Shown one piece after another: positions 1 through 12,200 of a DNA stretch of 64,000 bases. The stretch lies in the NCBI RefSeq assembly GCF_001411555.2, contig NC_049902.1, forward strand, positions 13,602,237 through 13,666,236, written 5' to 3'. The notes beneath the pieces are model-generated. The model had not been told where the DNA came from, ran no database searches, and worked only from the letters and a program-made list of their open reading frames with translations. Position 1 is the stretch's first letter. Every line of letters starts with the position of its first letter. A program made the position numbers and the translations under genes. The DNA is from Juglans regia. Lineage: Eukaryota; Streptophyta; Magnoliopsida; Fagales; Juglandaceae.

Positions 1-281
1 GATGGATTCTCAAAAGTGGCATGCACATGTCATATAAAACACGATATTTAATCATCAGTTGGCCCTCAATAGGGCTTAAACCCTTACCGAAGAGGTAGTT
101 AAAAAAACTCTGCTCAAAATGTAAACAGCTCCATTCCAGCAATAAGTTAATGATAATAAAGGAGCCATACAATTTCTTGTTCTCTAAGAGGATTGGTATA
201 ATAAGAATCTTCAAATCATAATAACAACAATAAGTTAAAATAAAGGTTATTCTAAAGCTCAAGCCTAAGCTATAATCTTTT

Positions 282-2694
282 ATTTTAACTCTAGCTTTTA
301 TTCTAGAGAGAGGAGAGAGAAACACTCGTGCGAAAACACCCGTGTGAGAGATACTATCTCATCGCTACCATGGCCGGCAAGTGGTTGCTCACCGCCAGCT
401 CAGATATCATCGCCGAGCCCCGGCAATCTCACAGAGGTTTGTCCGGAGCTGGTCATCCCACCGGCGAGAGATACACTTGTGCCTAAGGAGTATTACCCGT
501 AAGAGAGAAATCCATTTCGCCGTAACCTAGGCTGGCGAATGGCTCCTACCAGCACAAAATAGACCGACGGACCACGACGTCTACGCCGAGGGTCGTCCAG
601 CGTAGGTCACCCCTCCGGCGACCTGGTTTTCTTCTAGATCCATTCCTGAGATCCATTTCTGGCATCCGTTCTGCCGCCACCCACCCTTACTGACGAGAGA
701 CACAGCGCGGTGGGCACAGATAAAGCCGACGAACCCAGGCAACCTCATTGAGGGCCGTCTGGTGTCGGTCCACCCTCTGGCGACCTAGATTTCGTTGTGT
801 TGTCTCTCAAAGCACTTCGACGATCCTCCCGATGTATCCGTTGGTCGTGCCGTCGACACAAACCTAGTCGACGCTCTCCGACGAGTCTTCTAGGAGTACT
901 TCGACGCCAAGCTTTGAGTTTGAAGCAGTTGGTCTTCAGCAGAGGTCCTTAGCCGTGTATCTGTGTAGCAGATTTCTGATCTGGTCTCAATGTGATGATG
1001 AATGGCTATTGAAGGAGGGGAGTTGGTCAGTATGGGTTCTTCTATGATGTTAGCCATAGAATCTAAATCCTTTACTCTAGTGAAGGAGGGATGTATGTTG
1101 GCCATTACTGAAAGGGGTCGAAGGGTGATTTCTAAGTTGGTTTTGGGTTTGACAACAGTGCAGTGGCTAGCTAAGGCCATGGAAGTGTGCACAAAGGATG
1201 AAAAACAAGATTTTTTCTCCACTATCCGGGAAGGTAGACGCAGTTTCACAGCGCACCGCTGCTCAAATGCACGAGGACATTATATGGCAGTACAAGAGTA
1301 TGGTGGTGGTGGGAGGAGGAATTTTATTTTCATTCCTGAGGAGAGGGGCAATGGTTGGAGAAGGATTGGGGAGGTGCTGTGTGACTTTTCCTTTGGCAAG
1401 AGAGGGAGCAATGGTTTGGAAGGACAAGGTGCTGCAAGACGTGGCTCTGCGAGGGAGTCACGTAGCAGACATGTCGGTGGCGTGTCAGTGAAGGAAAACT
1501 TGGAGGTGCACAAAGATCCTAGTACATCCTCAGTGACGAGGCGATCCTATGCTGCAGCTCTAAAGACGGGTCATGCTTCGAGAGTTCAAAGTGAAGGGGA
1601 TCCGCAAATCACGTCTCAGAACTAGATTGTTGAGATGCACAATTCCTTAAAGGAGATGGAAACCCAACTTGTCGAGCTAAAGGCAGCAATAGCTTTCTTG
1701 TCTTCGAAAATAGACTGGCTTTCAATTGGAGGCAACAGGGTTGTAAGAAACAAGATAGGCCCGAATCATTTAAACCCAATTAAAGGAAAACAAAAGATCG
1801 GATTCGGCTCTGTCCCTATTTCTAGATCCAGGAGAGTATGGCGGGTCAAAAGGAAATCCAGGTTGTTTGAAGCAGGGTCTACATCGGGTATCGCCGTAGA
1901 GACATCAATAAAGGAATGTCATTCGCCTCATGTAACACAGGATAGACAAATAGTCGATACTACACCCTTGGTCCTCGAAGCTACCTCGTCAGAGTTGAAG
2001 GAAAGTAGTGTGCCAAGGTCTGAAGGAGATGTAGGAACCCCAGAGGTGAAGGGACTTGCTATCACCCCAGAATCTCCAATGGGGACTATGATACCATTGG
2101 AGCGAACCAATGGAGTTGCTGGAGAACCAAAGGGTTTGGTGTTGATGCCTCGTGTAGATGAATGTCTAAGGTCGGGGGTGCAATTGAATACTGTGTCTGG
2201 GGATAACGTTGCTCCCCTGGTGTCTCTTCCATCAATAGCGAACTGGATTTTGCCTAAAGTTAACGAGATTCAGCAGTTTGTGAGAATTTCATATGGAGGA
2301 TGTGAAGACCAATTCAATGAACTAATCACTGCGATTGAGGCAAGCCATGTGCTTGAAACCAAAAGTTTCAAGAAAAGCAGGGAGTTATAGCGTTTTCTTG
2401 GGCAATCAACTACAACGCTAAGGGTGGTAACTCAACTAGAGGGAAGTCTAAAGAGAGGACATTGTGAAGACAGGGAATCAAGGGTTTGGGGTTGGGTGTT
2501 CAGGTAAAGTTTTAGTTCTACGAGAAACAAGGGTTGGGGACCGGTCTGGTGTATTTTGGGTCATTCTTTTCACAGGCTTTTTGGGTCATTGGGGGCTTTT
2601 TGGGTCATTTTGGACAATATGTTTTCTTGTATAAATTTAGTGTACTTAGTTTCTCCTTTTATATATAATATTTTTTACTTATCAAAAAAAAAAA
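282..2694 (+). mobile_element. ORF1-only L1-type element, complete insertion (HAL1-like)
   Basis: A non-LTR element with a 5' leader (about 282-1000), one ORF1, a short 3' UTR with repeated ttttgggtcat motifs, and a 3' end ttttttacttatc followed by an A tail. It is flanked by a perfect 12-bp target-site duplication ctataatctttt (270-281 and 2695-2706), so the inserted unit is about 2.4 kb. There is no endonuclease or reverse transcriptase: the 3' UTR starts right after the ORF1 stop. The 3' terminus resembles that of the ORF2-bearing L1 at 8658-14124, including a cttgtata...gtgtactt core, which suggests it was mobilised by that machinery. Confidence 0.85.
1002..2467 (+). pseudogene. L1 ORF1-like protein, nearly intact
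   Basis: The protein is homologous to the ORF1 of the complete L1 at 8658-14124. Shared blocks are ESKSFTLVKEG / ITERGRRVISKL near the N-terminus, SNARGHYMA and [12 protein letters not shown] in the middle, a likely coiled coil (LKEMETQLVELKAAIAFL) and the C-terminal block WILPKVNEIQQF ... DQFNELITAIE. It would bind the element's RNA. The frame is open from 1002 to 2390 except for one TAG at 1623-1625. A second TAG at 2388-2390 replaces a sense codon present in the 3.3-5.4 kb copy, and a frameshift just after it separates the last residues (to TGA at 2465-2467). The light damage suggests a fairly young insertion. I do not recognise a named domain beyond the L1 ORF1 similarity. Confidence 0.75.
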
Positions 2695-2706
2695 CTATAA
2701 TCTTTT

Positions 2707-3011
2707 TTTTATTTAGTACTTCAATCAAAATATAGACCAGGTACATCCCTCAAATGTACACTTCATACATTGAATTTGAAATCGAATAGGAGGTCTTAGG
2801 TTTTGAACAACGTAGCCTATATCCATTTCTTTCCAGTTCTAGATCTATATCCAGTTACTTTAAAGCTTAATCCTACATAGATGCTATAACTCATCATCTT
2901 AACAATCAAGAACGATGAGGAGATTCTATACCACCAAGATGTTATAACCCATGATTCCTCACAACAAAATAACCATCCACCCTAGTTGAATATTTGCTAT
3001 CTTAATTGCTT
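2707..3011. other. ATG5 intron 4 sequence without recognised features
   Basis: AT-rich sequence on the left side of the mitochondrial rRNA fragment. No exon, repeat family or conserved reading frame was recognised. Confidence 0.5.
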
Positions 3012-3126
3012 TTTATTATTATTTTTTTTTTATGATAAGTAAAAATCCAACAATCTTTTATGAGTACCTTAGCACAAGCGCTAAGCGATAATAATACCTT
3101 TAATCCTTTTCAAGATTTTGCATTAA
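3012..3126 (-). repeat. L1-like 3' end with A tail, next to mitochondrial rRNA fragment
   Basis: On the minus strand this stretch ends in tttttacttatcat followed by A-rich sequence (plus-strand T run 3020-3031). That is the same terminal motif as the L1 elements in the window. It directly follows the mitochondrial rRNA fragment at 3127-3190. I could not find a target-site duplication. Confidence 0.45.
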
Positions 3127-3190
3127 ACGAGGGTTTCGCTCATTATAGGACTTGACCAAACATCTCATGACACGAGCTGACGACAGCCAT
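3127..3190 (-). other. NUMT: fragment of mitochondrial 18S rRNA (rrn18)
   Basis: The minus strand reads ATGGCTGTCGTCAGCTCGTG, then TCATGAGATGTTTGGTCAAG and TCCTATAATGAGCGAAACCC. This is the universally conserved small-subunit rRNA segment in its plant mitochondrial version: TTTGGTCAAGTCCTATAA and GCGAAACCCTCG separate it from the plastid and bacterial forms. At least two CG sites of the usual sequence appear as TG/CA, as expected for methylated nuclear DNA. Similarity stops sharply on both sides, so only about 64 bp remain. It is not a functional rRNA. Confidence 0.85.
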
Positions 3191-3408
3191 TTACACATAA
3201 TATAACCAGAATACTAATTGGGGCTTTAAGTTAGTAGAAATGATTAAGCAGTACTCCCCACGATTCCGATCCAGAGTATACTTCTATCCACTGATTCAAA
3301 TAAATGACTATCGAAAACAAAATAATCCTTTATTTTGTAAGCTCCCCCTTTTTTTTTCAGAAAAGAAAGAAGAATAGGAATGAAAAAAAAATAGAAAGAA
3401 TACAATTA

Positions 3409-3430
3409 TTATATATATATATATATATCA
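3409..3430. repeat. (AT)n microsatellite in L1 tail
   Basis: A run of alternating A and T at the tail side of the minus-strand ORF1-only element. It probably grew from the element's AT-rich 3' end. Confidence 0.7.
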
Positions 3431-3639
3431 ATAGGAGTAATCAAGTAAACTGGACATATACAAGAAAACACCTAGTCCATACTAGCTAGCCCCATGACCC
3501 AAAAAGCCCATGAAAAATAGAAATCTATCCAAAATACATAAAACCCGAATTGGAATAGAGCACACCTCCCCAACCCCCACCCCCCGTAAGACTAATACTC
3601 CACCCAAAACTCCCTTTACGAGGATGTCTTCATAATGCC

Positions 3640-5364
3640 CTCTCTTTCATCTTCCCTCGAATTGAGCTACCTCCCTTAGCGTCGTTGTTGATTGCCGAAT
3701 AAAGATGCTTTAACTCCCTGTTTTTCTTAAAACTTGATTTGGTTTCAAGCGAGTGGCTCTATCGAAGTGAGCAGTGCTTTAAATTGGTCTTCACATCCTC
3801 CGTATGAAAGACCCACACAATATGCTGAATCTCGTTAACCTTATGTAGAACCCAATCTGATGGTGAACCCGCTATGTTGTTTGTCGGAGGAAGAGAAACC
3901 AGGGGAACAACATTATCCCTAGACACATTTCACAACTGCTCTCCCGACCCTAGACATTCCTCCACAAGGCACCAACGATAAACCCATAATTTCCTCCCCG
4001 CAGTATCCTGCATTCAAATCTCGAATCTCCTCAACAACTATATTGTTGTTGTCCATTGTTGTTGTCACCATTAGAGGTTCCTTCACCTCCAGCATAGGTG
4101 TTGTCGTTCCATCGACGAGAACATTGCTTGTAGGTGCTCCACCCCCCGACGACCCTTTCTGTGCCACTTTGTCAGACCCTACTACTCCCTCAGGAGGCAT
4201 AGAACAGGTAGGGGGAGCACTACCTTCTGTTACCCCATTTTCATGTTTTGAAATAAGCTCATTTGCTTCTTCCAAAGTACTCAAAACCCTAGAAGGACCC
4301 CCATCTTCAATTGAAAGTGAACTCTGGAAAAAGGTACCAACCCCAATTGCAACTGGTGACTAAGGGCAGTTAGACAGCAAACTGGCATGAACAGTGACGA
4401 CCCTATCTGTGACAGCATCGAAGCGCCCTTTGTCGGCGCACTTGAGGCCTTCAAACCCATAGGATCTACCCCCGCCCCCCTTCGTCCGTTTTCAACCCAC
4501 CACCCAAACCCATAACTTGGTCCAACTTCTTATCCACATTAATCATAAGATCTCTCACATGCTCCATAACTCCCGTCAATTGAGCTTTAACAACCCACAA
4601 GACCCCCTCCACTTCTCCCACACTCAAACATTCGACCAAGGCATCCATTCCACCCTGCACCACATGGTGCTTACCCTCCACTTCTCCCAATTTCACCCGA
4701 CAGCTTTTGTCTCCTACAAGTGTCTTACCATTTCCTTCCGCCGCAGAGCTATTCTCGATCAGACTACCCGCCGGTGACCTTAACACCAAGGCGTACGAGG
4801 CACCTTTGACCGAGGAAGGCCTTCCCACTATCTTTACATCAACGAACTCCCATTTGTTTGCATGCTTCAAAACAACGGCTTTGGACCTAGTGACACTTCG
4901 AATGGAATTCAGAAAACCTTTCCATCTAATTCCATTTGCGCCTTCAAGGATCACCAACAAACATTTCCTCCTCCCATTCCGGAATTCTAAAAGTTGCAGA
5001 AAACTGCCCCTTGCGTTAATATGATGAGAACTCCATTACCCATCCATAACTCCCTGAAGAATCCATCATGACAGATGAGTTCTAAATAATCCTCTATCCC
5101 CTTGCCAACCCATGAAGCTGTTGTCCCACATAGGCACATGAACTTAGCTATCTTTTTACCACGTTCAGAGATGTGAAAGCTATTTCCTCCCTCTTTCGTA
5201 AAAACGAAAGTTTTTTATTCCACCTTCAACCACCTCTCACCTTCCATCTGAAACGAATCTGTGTCACCCGTCATCATCCTTTGGTCCCAAATCACAGCAT
5301 CATCTCCCAAAACATCAAGCTTCCTCACAACAAGGAACTCAGATTTATCCTTTCATATGAATAA
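3640..5364 (-). pseudogene. L1 ORF1-like pseudogene
   Basis: Minus-strand remnants in several frames match the other ORF1 copies: KTFVFTKEGG / HISERGKKI near 5190, a central segment at 4960-4466 (MLVILEGANGIRWKGFLNSI, then a leucine/valine-rich stretch that may form a coiled coil), an acidic linker at 4284-3919, and the C-terminal block VLHKVNEIQHIVWV near 3830. Several stops and frameshifts break it, so it is older than the copy at 282-2694. Confidence 0.65.
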
Positions 5365-5402
5365 TACAATTTACTTATCAAAACAAAATATGAATAACAC
5401 AA
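5355..5402 (+). mobile_element. Possible 18-bp L1 3'-end insertion with 15-bp duplication
   Basis: The 15-mers atatgaataatacaa (5355-5369) and atatgaataacacaa (5388-5402) differ at one base and flank the 18-mer tttacttatcaaaacaaa (5370-5387). That 18-mer is exactly the terminal motif of local L1 elements (tttacttatc plus A tail). The simplest reading is an extremely 5'-truncated L1 insertion with its target-site duplication. A chance local repeat is possible. Confidence 0.5.
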
Positions 5403-5550
5403 TCATATCGAATTGAGACCATAACTTTGCCTCCAAGCTTTACTTATGAAGGGAGACATCATTGCTAAAACCTTGCACAGTTTTCCCAGTAGCCTTATTT
5501 GAGGCCAAGGATGGTTGTTTCTTTTATACACAGTTTTCCCAGTAGCCTTT

Positions 5551-5619
5551 TTGATACCCCCCCCCCCCCCCCAAAAAAAAAAAAAAAAAATAACCCCCCC
5601 CCAAAAAAAAAAAAAAAAC
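5551..5619. repeat. Homopolymer C/A tract
   Basis: A run of about 18 C, then about 19 A, then a second shorter C run and A run. It is low-complexity, prone to sequencing and assembly length error, and encodes nothing. Confidence 0.85.
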
Positions 5620-6278
5620 TTTAAAAACCAGCACGCACCAGGGAATTAACAAAAGAAAAAACTTTAAAAAATAAACAAGGAAAGCTCAACAATCAAAGTT
5701 CAAGAAAACAAAGAAAAAATCATCAAAAGAATTTCCTTTTGGCAGAGCCTAAACCTAGAGTTCACCGTAAGCTTGACTGAAAATGTAGAACAGAATTGAA
5801 AGTAGGCATTGTTTACATAAGAACTTGTATACAGCAAGTAGAGATCTTAGTTGTGGCTAACAAACAATATAGGGATCATTAAGTAGATCCTTTCGCCCAT
5901 AGAACTTAGTTCCTTTGAATGATTGCTTTAGAGATTTCAACTGAGTACGTCTCCATGATTTCCTTGTATCGGTCTATAATTCCAGCTAGGTGCTTATCAT
6001 GCATACGACCAGTGTACGTGGGCTTTTGAATGGAACTAGGGTGATTCAAATAGAGTAGATTCTTTCAGCAATTTGAATGGAACTATGGTTATGTTATATC
6101 AAAAATTGATATGGTGATGCTGTTTACCGATTAAAAATAATTGATATGGTGATGCAAATATACATATATATGTATATACATATGGCAATTTTCCTTGATA
6201 AGATTCCAGGATGGGACATCAAAATTAGTCCATTCCAACAAATTCCACTAATAATAGAAACAACAATCATTAACTGAC

Positions 6279-9200
6279 CTCTTTCAACGAATTAATAAAG
6301 CTCCATTTTACACTATCTTCACCTTCACATGGAATCAATATATTTCCAGGATATCCTCTAAAATGCACCTGCAGAAAAGAGATCCAAGAATAGAAAGTTG
6401 ATATAACAAAGTAAGGCAGTGGAAAAATAGGTGAAAGAAAGGAAAAGGCGCCAAGTTATTTCATCATCCAAATAATGCAGGGCCGTCAAACATATAAACT
6501 TTAATTTGTAACAGAAAGGACAATTGACATATGTCCCATTGCTATTAAAATACCTAAGTGGTTTTCGCATAGCATTGTGTATGGCTCCATTTTATCTACT
6601 TTGATAAATAAAGGGAAACTAATCTTTTAAACTTTATTCGTGTTGACACAAGTATTTGGCACGGTTTCTCCCTAACCCCATTTCATCCACTTTGATAAAC
6701 AAAGGGAAACTAATTCTCCAAACTCTATTGGTGCTTACACAAATATTTGGCATTATTTCTCCCTAAAAAACTGTAGAAATTTCTTTCTGGATAAGTAAGA
6801 TATATTTTATTAAATGACACCATCCAAATACACAGGAAGTATACATCAGCTACAACTAATTAGAGAAAGCAAAGTCAAGAAAATTCTAGAATTTTTTTCC
6901 TTTTATTTAGTAGAAGAAGAGTATGTAAACTAAAGCAATAGAAACCAAAGTCGAAATCCATCAAATAGTAAAGTTAATTTGAGTTCTTCCATTATCCTTG
7001 TATCGTCTTCAATGCCCCAATCACTTCCTTCCTGCCCTATACACCACATTACACAACTCAAAGATATTCTCCACAGGAGTGTCGTAAAATCTTCCTTCCA
7101 ACGTGCTAATAAATCTGCCACCTGTTGTATTATCACCCATTACAGCCCAAACAAAGAAAGCCACTATTTGAGGGGTCTTACTCCAGATCGATGCCCATGA
7201 AAAAAACCATTCTTATGAGGGATCAATGCATAATAGAACAACTTGACTTTAAACATCTCCCCTCCTGGACATGACCCAACAAATTTTTTCTCCCTCATCC
7301 TATCTTAACCAGGCAAAACACAACCAAGCATAAAATAAAATAAATAGATCCATCTCTCAATCTTGTGCACTCTGATGAAATCCACCTCACTGAGGAGATC
7401 CGGGTGAAAGCTGTAAATGATCTGCCACCAACACATCCATAGCACAAGCAACATGGAATAGATCCAAAAAGGCACATTTTATTGCATCTAGCGGGGTTGA
7501 TTGTGCATCGAGGGGGGTCAATCAATAAGGCTGCTCGACAAGAAGTTTGAACTCAACTCAATTCAATTACCAAAAAGGTCGTTCACAAAAAATTAGGCAA
7601 TTATTAGATAATACAAACTCATATAAAACTCGCTTAACTTGGATAGTGTTCGTGAACAACTTCATTAAAACTCAGCTCGACTTGTTAACTCCGGTATATA
7701 TTTTAAGCATGTGCACACACACAAAGATGTTTGTGTGTGTGTGTGTTTATTGTAGTTATTTTTTTTTTATAAGTAGTGTTTATTGTAGTTATTAACAATC
7801 TATAAATATTAACAATGCATGTTATATGTATATGATACATATATATATATATATATGTAAATATAAGCATTAAGTAAATGTATACATCCTCTATATATGT
7901 ATACATCGTCTATAAAAAAAAAATGTTATAAATATGTAAGCATAAATGCCAATATCTTATATAGGTATAAACCTTTAAAGCCAAAATCAATCTCGAGTTT
8001 CTAAAAATATTATATGATATTAGATTTGGCATGAAACTTAGGAGTTTTAGCAAAAAACTGTTATCAGATTTTTGGGAGAGATTACGGTTTTATGATGTAG
8101 GACAAAATGTTGTGTTAGCATGGCCGTCGTCAACAACCTGTCGTGACATAGGTGCCTAGGAGAGTTAAATAATGTCCTTTCAGCAAGGCTTTCAGCAAAT
8201 CTGTCCTAACAAGGATTATCAAAAGGGGTCGTCAACTAGCATGTCAACAAGGACACTGACACCACAGATCTGGGAGATCTCAGACAGATATGGCAGTCAG
8301 TTTTAGCACAAACAATTTCAAGCCAACTTCTTTCAAAATTTTAGCACCGAAGAATTTGCATGCTAGTTTAAATCTTATTTTTGTTTCCAAGATTGATTTG
8401 TTCTTTGTAATATTTCCTTTCCCAATTAGTTTCACTTTATTTGTTTTAGTTTCTATGTATGGATTAGTGCTGTTAGATGAGAACCAATGTCTTGCAAAGA
8501 TATTTTTGAATTTTGAATATAATTTGAGTTAATTTCAAAGTGCGTTGACTTGAAACACAACTTTTGTACCACCCTACTCACTTTCACTACATCAAATAGT
8601 ATCAAAGCAGAACTGACATGGTTTGATGGCAAATGAAGAGCACTGGAGTAACACTTTTTTTTTTTTTTTTATAATTAATAAAGTTGATTGATCTTCAAAA
8701 TTAGGCATAGCCCAAGTACACAGATGGTATACAAGAGAAAAATACCTAATTACAGCCTATGAACAAAAAAAGACACATACAAGTCACTAAAATTACCCCC
8801 ATCTAATACAATAGTCTTAGCCCAAAGTAACAAAGTCTGGAAAAATGAGTCTCTAATCCCCTCCAATGACGATTTCTCCGTGTTCTGCTCCAACAAGCCA
8901 ATAGGTCCACCACCTTCTTGGGCATCATGCATCACCCAAGCAATGTCCAGCCTTGAGAAGACTTCATCCCATAGAGCCTTAGCCACATTACAATGGAGAA
9001 GAAGATGGTCCGACAATTCGCCATTCCTTTTGCACGTGTAGCACCAATCCATTATGAAGAAATCACGCTTCTTCAACTTGTCTATGGTCAAATTTTGCCG
9101 TGAGAAGCCAGCCAACCAAAGAAAGCAACTTTTAGGGGCACTTTGCTCGTCCAAATGCGCTTCCAAGGGAATTCTGAGAAGAGTGGGTAGACATAGCCTT

Positions 9201-12200
9201 ATATAAAGAACTAATCGAGAAATTCTTGTTCCCGGGGTGTGTCCACAGCAGTTTGTCCTCCACACCACGCTCCAAATTCAGTGCATACAAGGTGCTGTAG
9301 AAATCAGAAGTGTCTCTCACTTCCCAATCTTGAACTGCTCTGGTAAATGACACATTCCACTGCAGCAGGCTGTTCGAAGAGTCCATGTAATCAGCAGTAG
9401 AGGCTTCCTTATGCAATGCAATTCTGAAAAGAGAAGGAAAAGCCTCCTTTAAAGCAGCATCGCCACACCAAACATCAACCCAGAATCTGACTCTAGTTCC
9501 ACGCCCCGCAACAAATCAGAAATTAAGAATGAAATCCTCCCAGCCCTTCCTAATAAAGTTCCATACACCCACACCATACGATCTTCGCCCTTCATTAGAG
9601 ATCCAGCCTCCCCAAGTACTTCCGAATTTGGCATCAACCACAGTCCTCCATAAAGCCTCGCTTTCTTGATGTTACCACCACCACCATTTCCCAAGTAAGG
9701 CCTTATTGAAAATACTCAGCTTTCTAATCTCCAAACCTCCACAAGGTAGGGGAGTGCAAATCTTGTCCCATTTAATCTAGTGGAATTTTTTCTCGTCCCC
9801 CAATCCGCCCCACAAGAAAGCACAAAAGATTATTTCCATCCTATTAGCCACACCAGCTGGAATCAGGAACATTGGAAGGAAGTACGTGGGGAGGTTAGAT
9901 AACATGCTCTTAATAAGAGTGATTCCTCCCCCTTTAGATAGATACATTCTTTTGCAACCAGCCAATCTAATCTCAATTTTTTTGATCACACCATCCCATA
10001 TTACTTTGGATTTATGAGGAACCCCCAATGGGAGACCAAGGTACTTCATACGCAAAGAAGAAACCTTACAACCCAAGATTTCAGCCAAGTCTCAATATGG
10101 TTTACCAAGCCAAGCGGTACCAATTCAGAGTTAGACAAATTCACCTTGAGGCTAAGGTGACCAGAAGTAGCTTCAAAACAAAGCAAGAGAGCTCTCAATG
10201 AACGAAGGATCCGGCTCACAAAGAATTAAAGTATCGTCAGTGAAGAGAAGATGAGATACATTGACGCTCCCAAAGGAAGTACTTCCCACAGAAAATCCAG
10301 ACAAAAAAGACGCATCCATGGCTGCCTTTAGCATTCTACTCAGTACATCAATGACTAAGACAAAGAAGAGGAGATAAAGGATCTCTTTGTCTCAATTCAC
10401 GAGAATTGTTGAAAAAACCCTCGAGAGTGTCATTAACCAACACCAAGAGTCTAGCGGTAGTGCAGTACTTCATCCAATTGCACCACCTCTCCCCGAAGCC
10501 AAATTTGCCAAGAATATAAACCAAGAAGTCCCAGTTAACATGATCAAAGGCCTTTTCCATATCTACTTTGCAAATGATACCTGGAGTGCCGGATCTAATT
10601 CTATTACCCAAACATTCATTTGTTATTAGTATTGAATCCAGAATGTCTCCCCTTAACAAAAGCATTTTGAGGCTTTGAAATGATCTTATCCATGACCGTG
10701 CTCATACAGTTGGCAAGAACCTTGGATATGATCTTATAACCTCCACTCACAAGACTTATAGAACGAAAGTCTTTCACCTCCACCAACTTGACCTTCTTCG
10801 GAATAAGGGCTATGAAAGTTGGACTAAGGCTTTTCTCGAATTTCATATGTGACTGAATTTCGACAAAGACCTTCATAACATCCTCCTTGATAATATCCCA
10901 ACATAGCTGGAAAAATGCCATGGAAAATCCATCTGGTCCCTGTGCTTTATTGTTGTCCATTCCTTTCAGCACTTTAAGCACCTCTTCCTCTTCAAACATC
11001 CTTTCTAACCAGTTAGCACATGATTGATTAATCGTGTCAAATGTCAACCCATCAACCTTAAGCCTCCACGAAAATTGTTCCGTTAGTAGATTTTCAAAAA
11101 GCTGCACCATGTGATTCTTAATATCAGATCTGTCCAAAAGGACATTTCCATCCGAATGCAGTACCTCAATAGCATTAAACCTTCTATGAGAGTTGGCCAC
11201 TCTATGAAAAAAAACTAGTGCACTTATCTCCTTTCTTCAGCCAAAGGGCCCGGGATTTTTGTCGTCAGTAGATCTCTTCCATAAGATTAAGTTTTTTCAA
11301 GATCAGCCACAACAACAATCTTCCTTGCCTTTGCCTCGTCCGTGAGAACCCCGACAATCTCCTTTTCATCCAAACATGCAAGTTCCTCAAAAAGGATCTT
11401 CCTCTGATCATCGATTTTTCCAAACTCTTCATCATTCCACATTTTCAGTTCTTTCTTCAAAGCTCTAACTTTTCCAGCCAACACAAAGCTGGGCGTACCA
11501 GAAAATCAGACGAGGACCACCACACTCTCACATTCTCTACAAAACCATCAGCTTTCAACCACATGTTTTCAAATTTAAAATATCTACGTCCCTCATGAAG
11601 ACCCCCACAATCAAGCAAAATGGAAAAATGGTCTGAACAAAGTCTCAGAAGTCTCCTTGGCATAAATCAGGAAAATGGGCCTCCCAAGATGAGGATACGA
11701 TGAATTTGTCCAGTCTTGACCAGACCCTCCCATTGGACCATGTAAATTCCCTCTGCCCAAGGTAAATCAACAAGGGCCAATTCAAAATAAGATCAGAAAA
11801 TTTTGCCACTGCAGACTAATACAGGAATCCCCCAACCACTCACTTGGAAAACGGGGGATTAAAATCACCCCCAATACACCATGGCCCATCCAACCAACTA
11901 CACACACAAACCAGCAATCTCCTCCCAAAGGAACCTTCTATTGCTGTCCACATTAGGACCGTATACACCAGCAAAAGACCACTTGTAACCATCATCCACA
12001 TTTTTAAAAGAACAGGCCGCCAAATGTTCCCCGACATACTCCTCAACCAGATTAATGACTCTTGTATCCCACAGCAGAAGAATACCTCCCGATGCCCCTT
12101 TTGGAAGTGAGATAAACCCAGCCCATGTGAAGACATCCCCACAAACTTCTATCTATGAACTTCAACTTGGTCTCTTGAAGACATATTATATCAGTCTTCC

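Larger units (their letters stand above)
3340..5369 (-). mobile_element. Second ORF1-only L1-type element, degraded
   Basis: On the minus strand an ORF1 (about 5364 down to 3640) is followed immediately by a 3' UTR with ggctttttgggtcat and gttttcttgtata motifs, as in the element at 282-2694, and then by an AT-microsatellite and A-rich tail. Both copies leave ORF1 at the same place: the ORF1 end aaagagagg-cat is followed by a trace of an ORF2 start (atgaagacatcctcg) and then the 3' UTR. Endonuclease and reverse transcriptase are absent. The right boundary is approximate and no duplication was found. Confidence 0.7.
1..6278 (-). other. ATG5 intron 4 (incomplete, at least 6.3 kb)
   Basis: The intron begins at the donor gtcagtta directly after exon 4 and runs off the left edge. 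I searched the minus strand of the non-repeat parts (5403-6278, 2707-3330, 1-269) for the next ATG5 exon, expected to encode something like YIINGNCKNVMNMSQ, and did not find it. The intron contains two ORF1-only L1 elements in opposite orientation, a mitochondrial rRNA fragment, a possible minimal L1 insertion and a C/A homopolymer tract. Positions 5620-6278 show no feature I recognise. Confidence 0.75.

Noticed and set aside
5700..6060. Search for ATG5 exon 5 downstream of exon 4
   Set aside because: Minus-strand translations in all three frames lack the expected conserved residues; a stretch near 6000-5880 looked semi-coding but has stops and no match.
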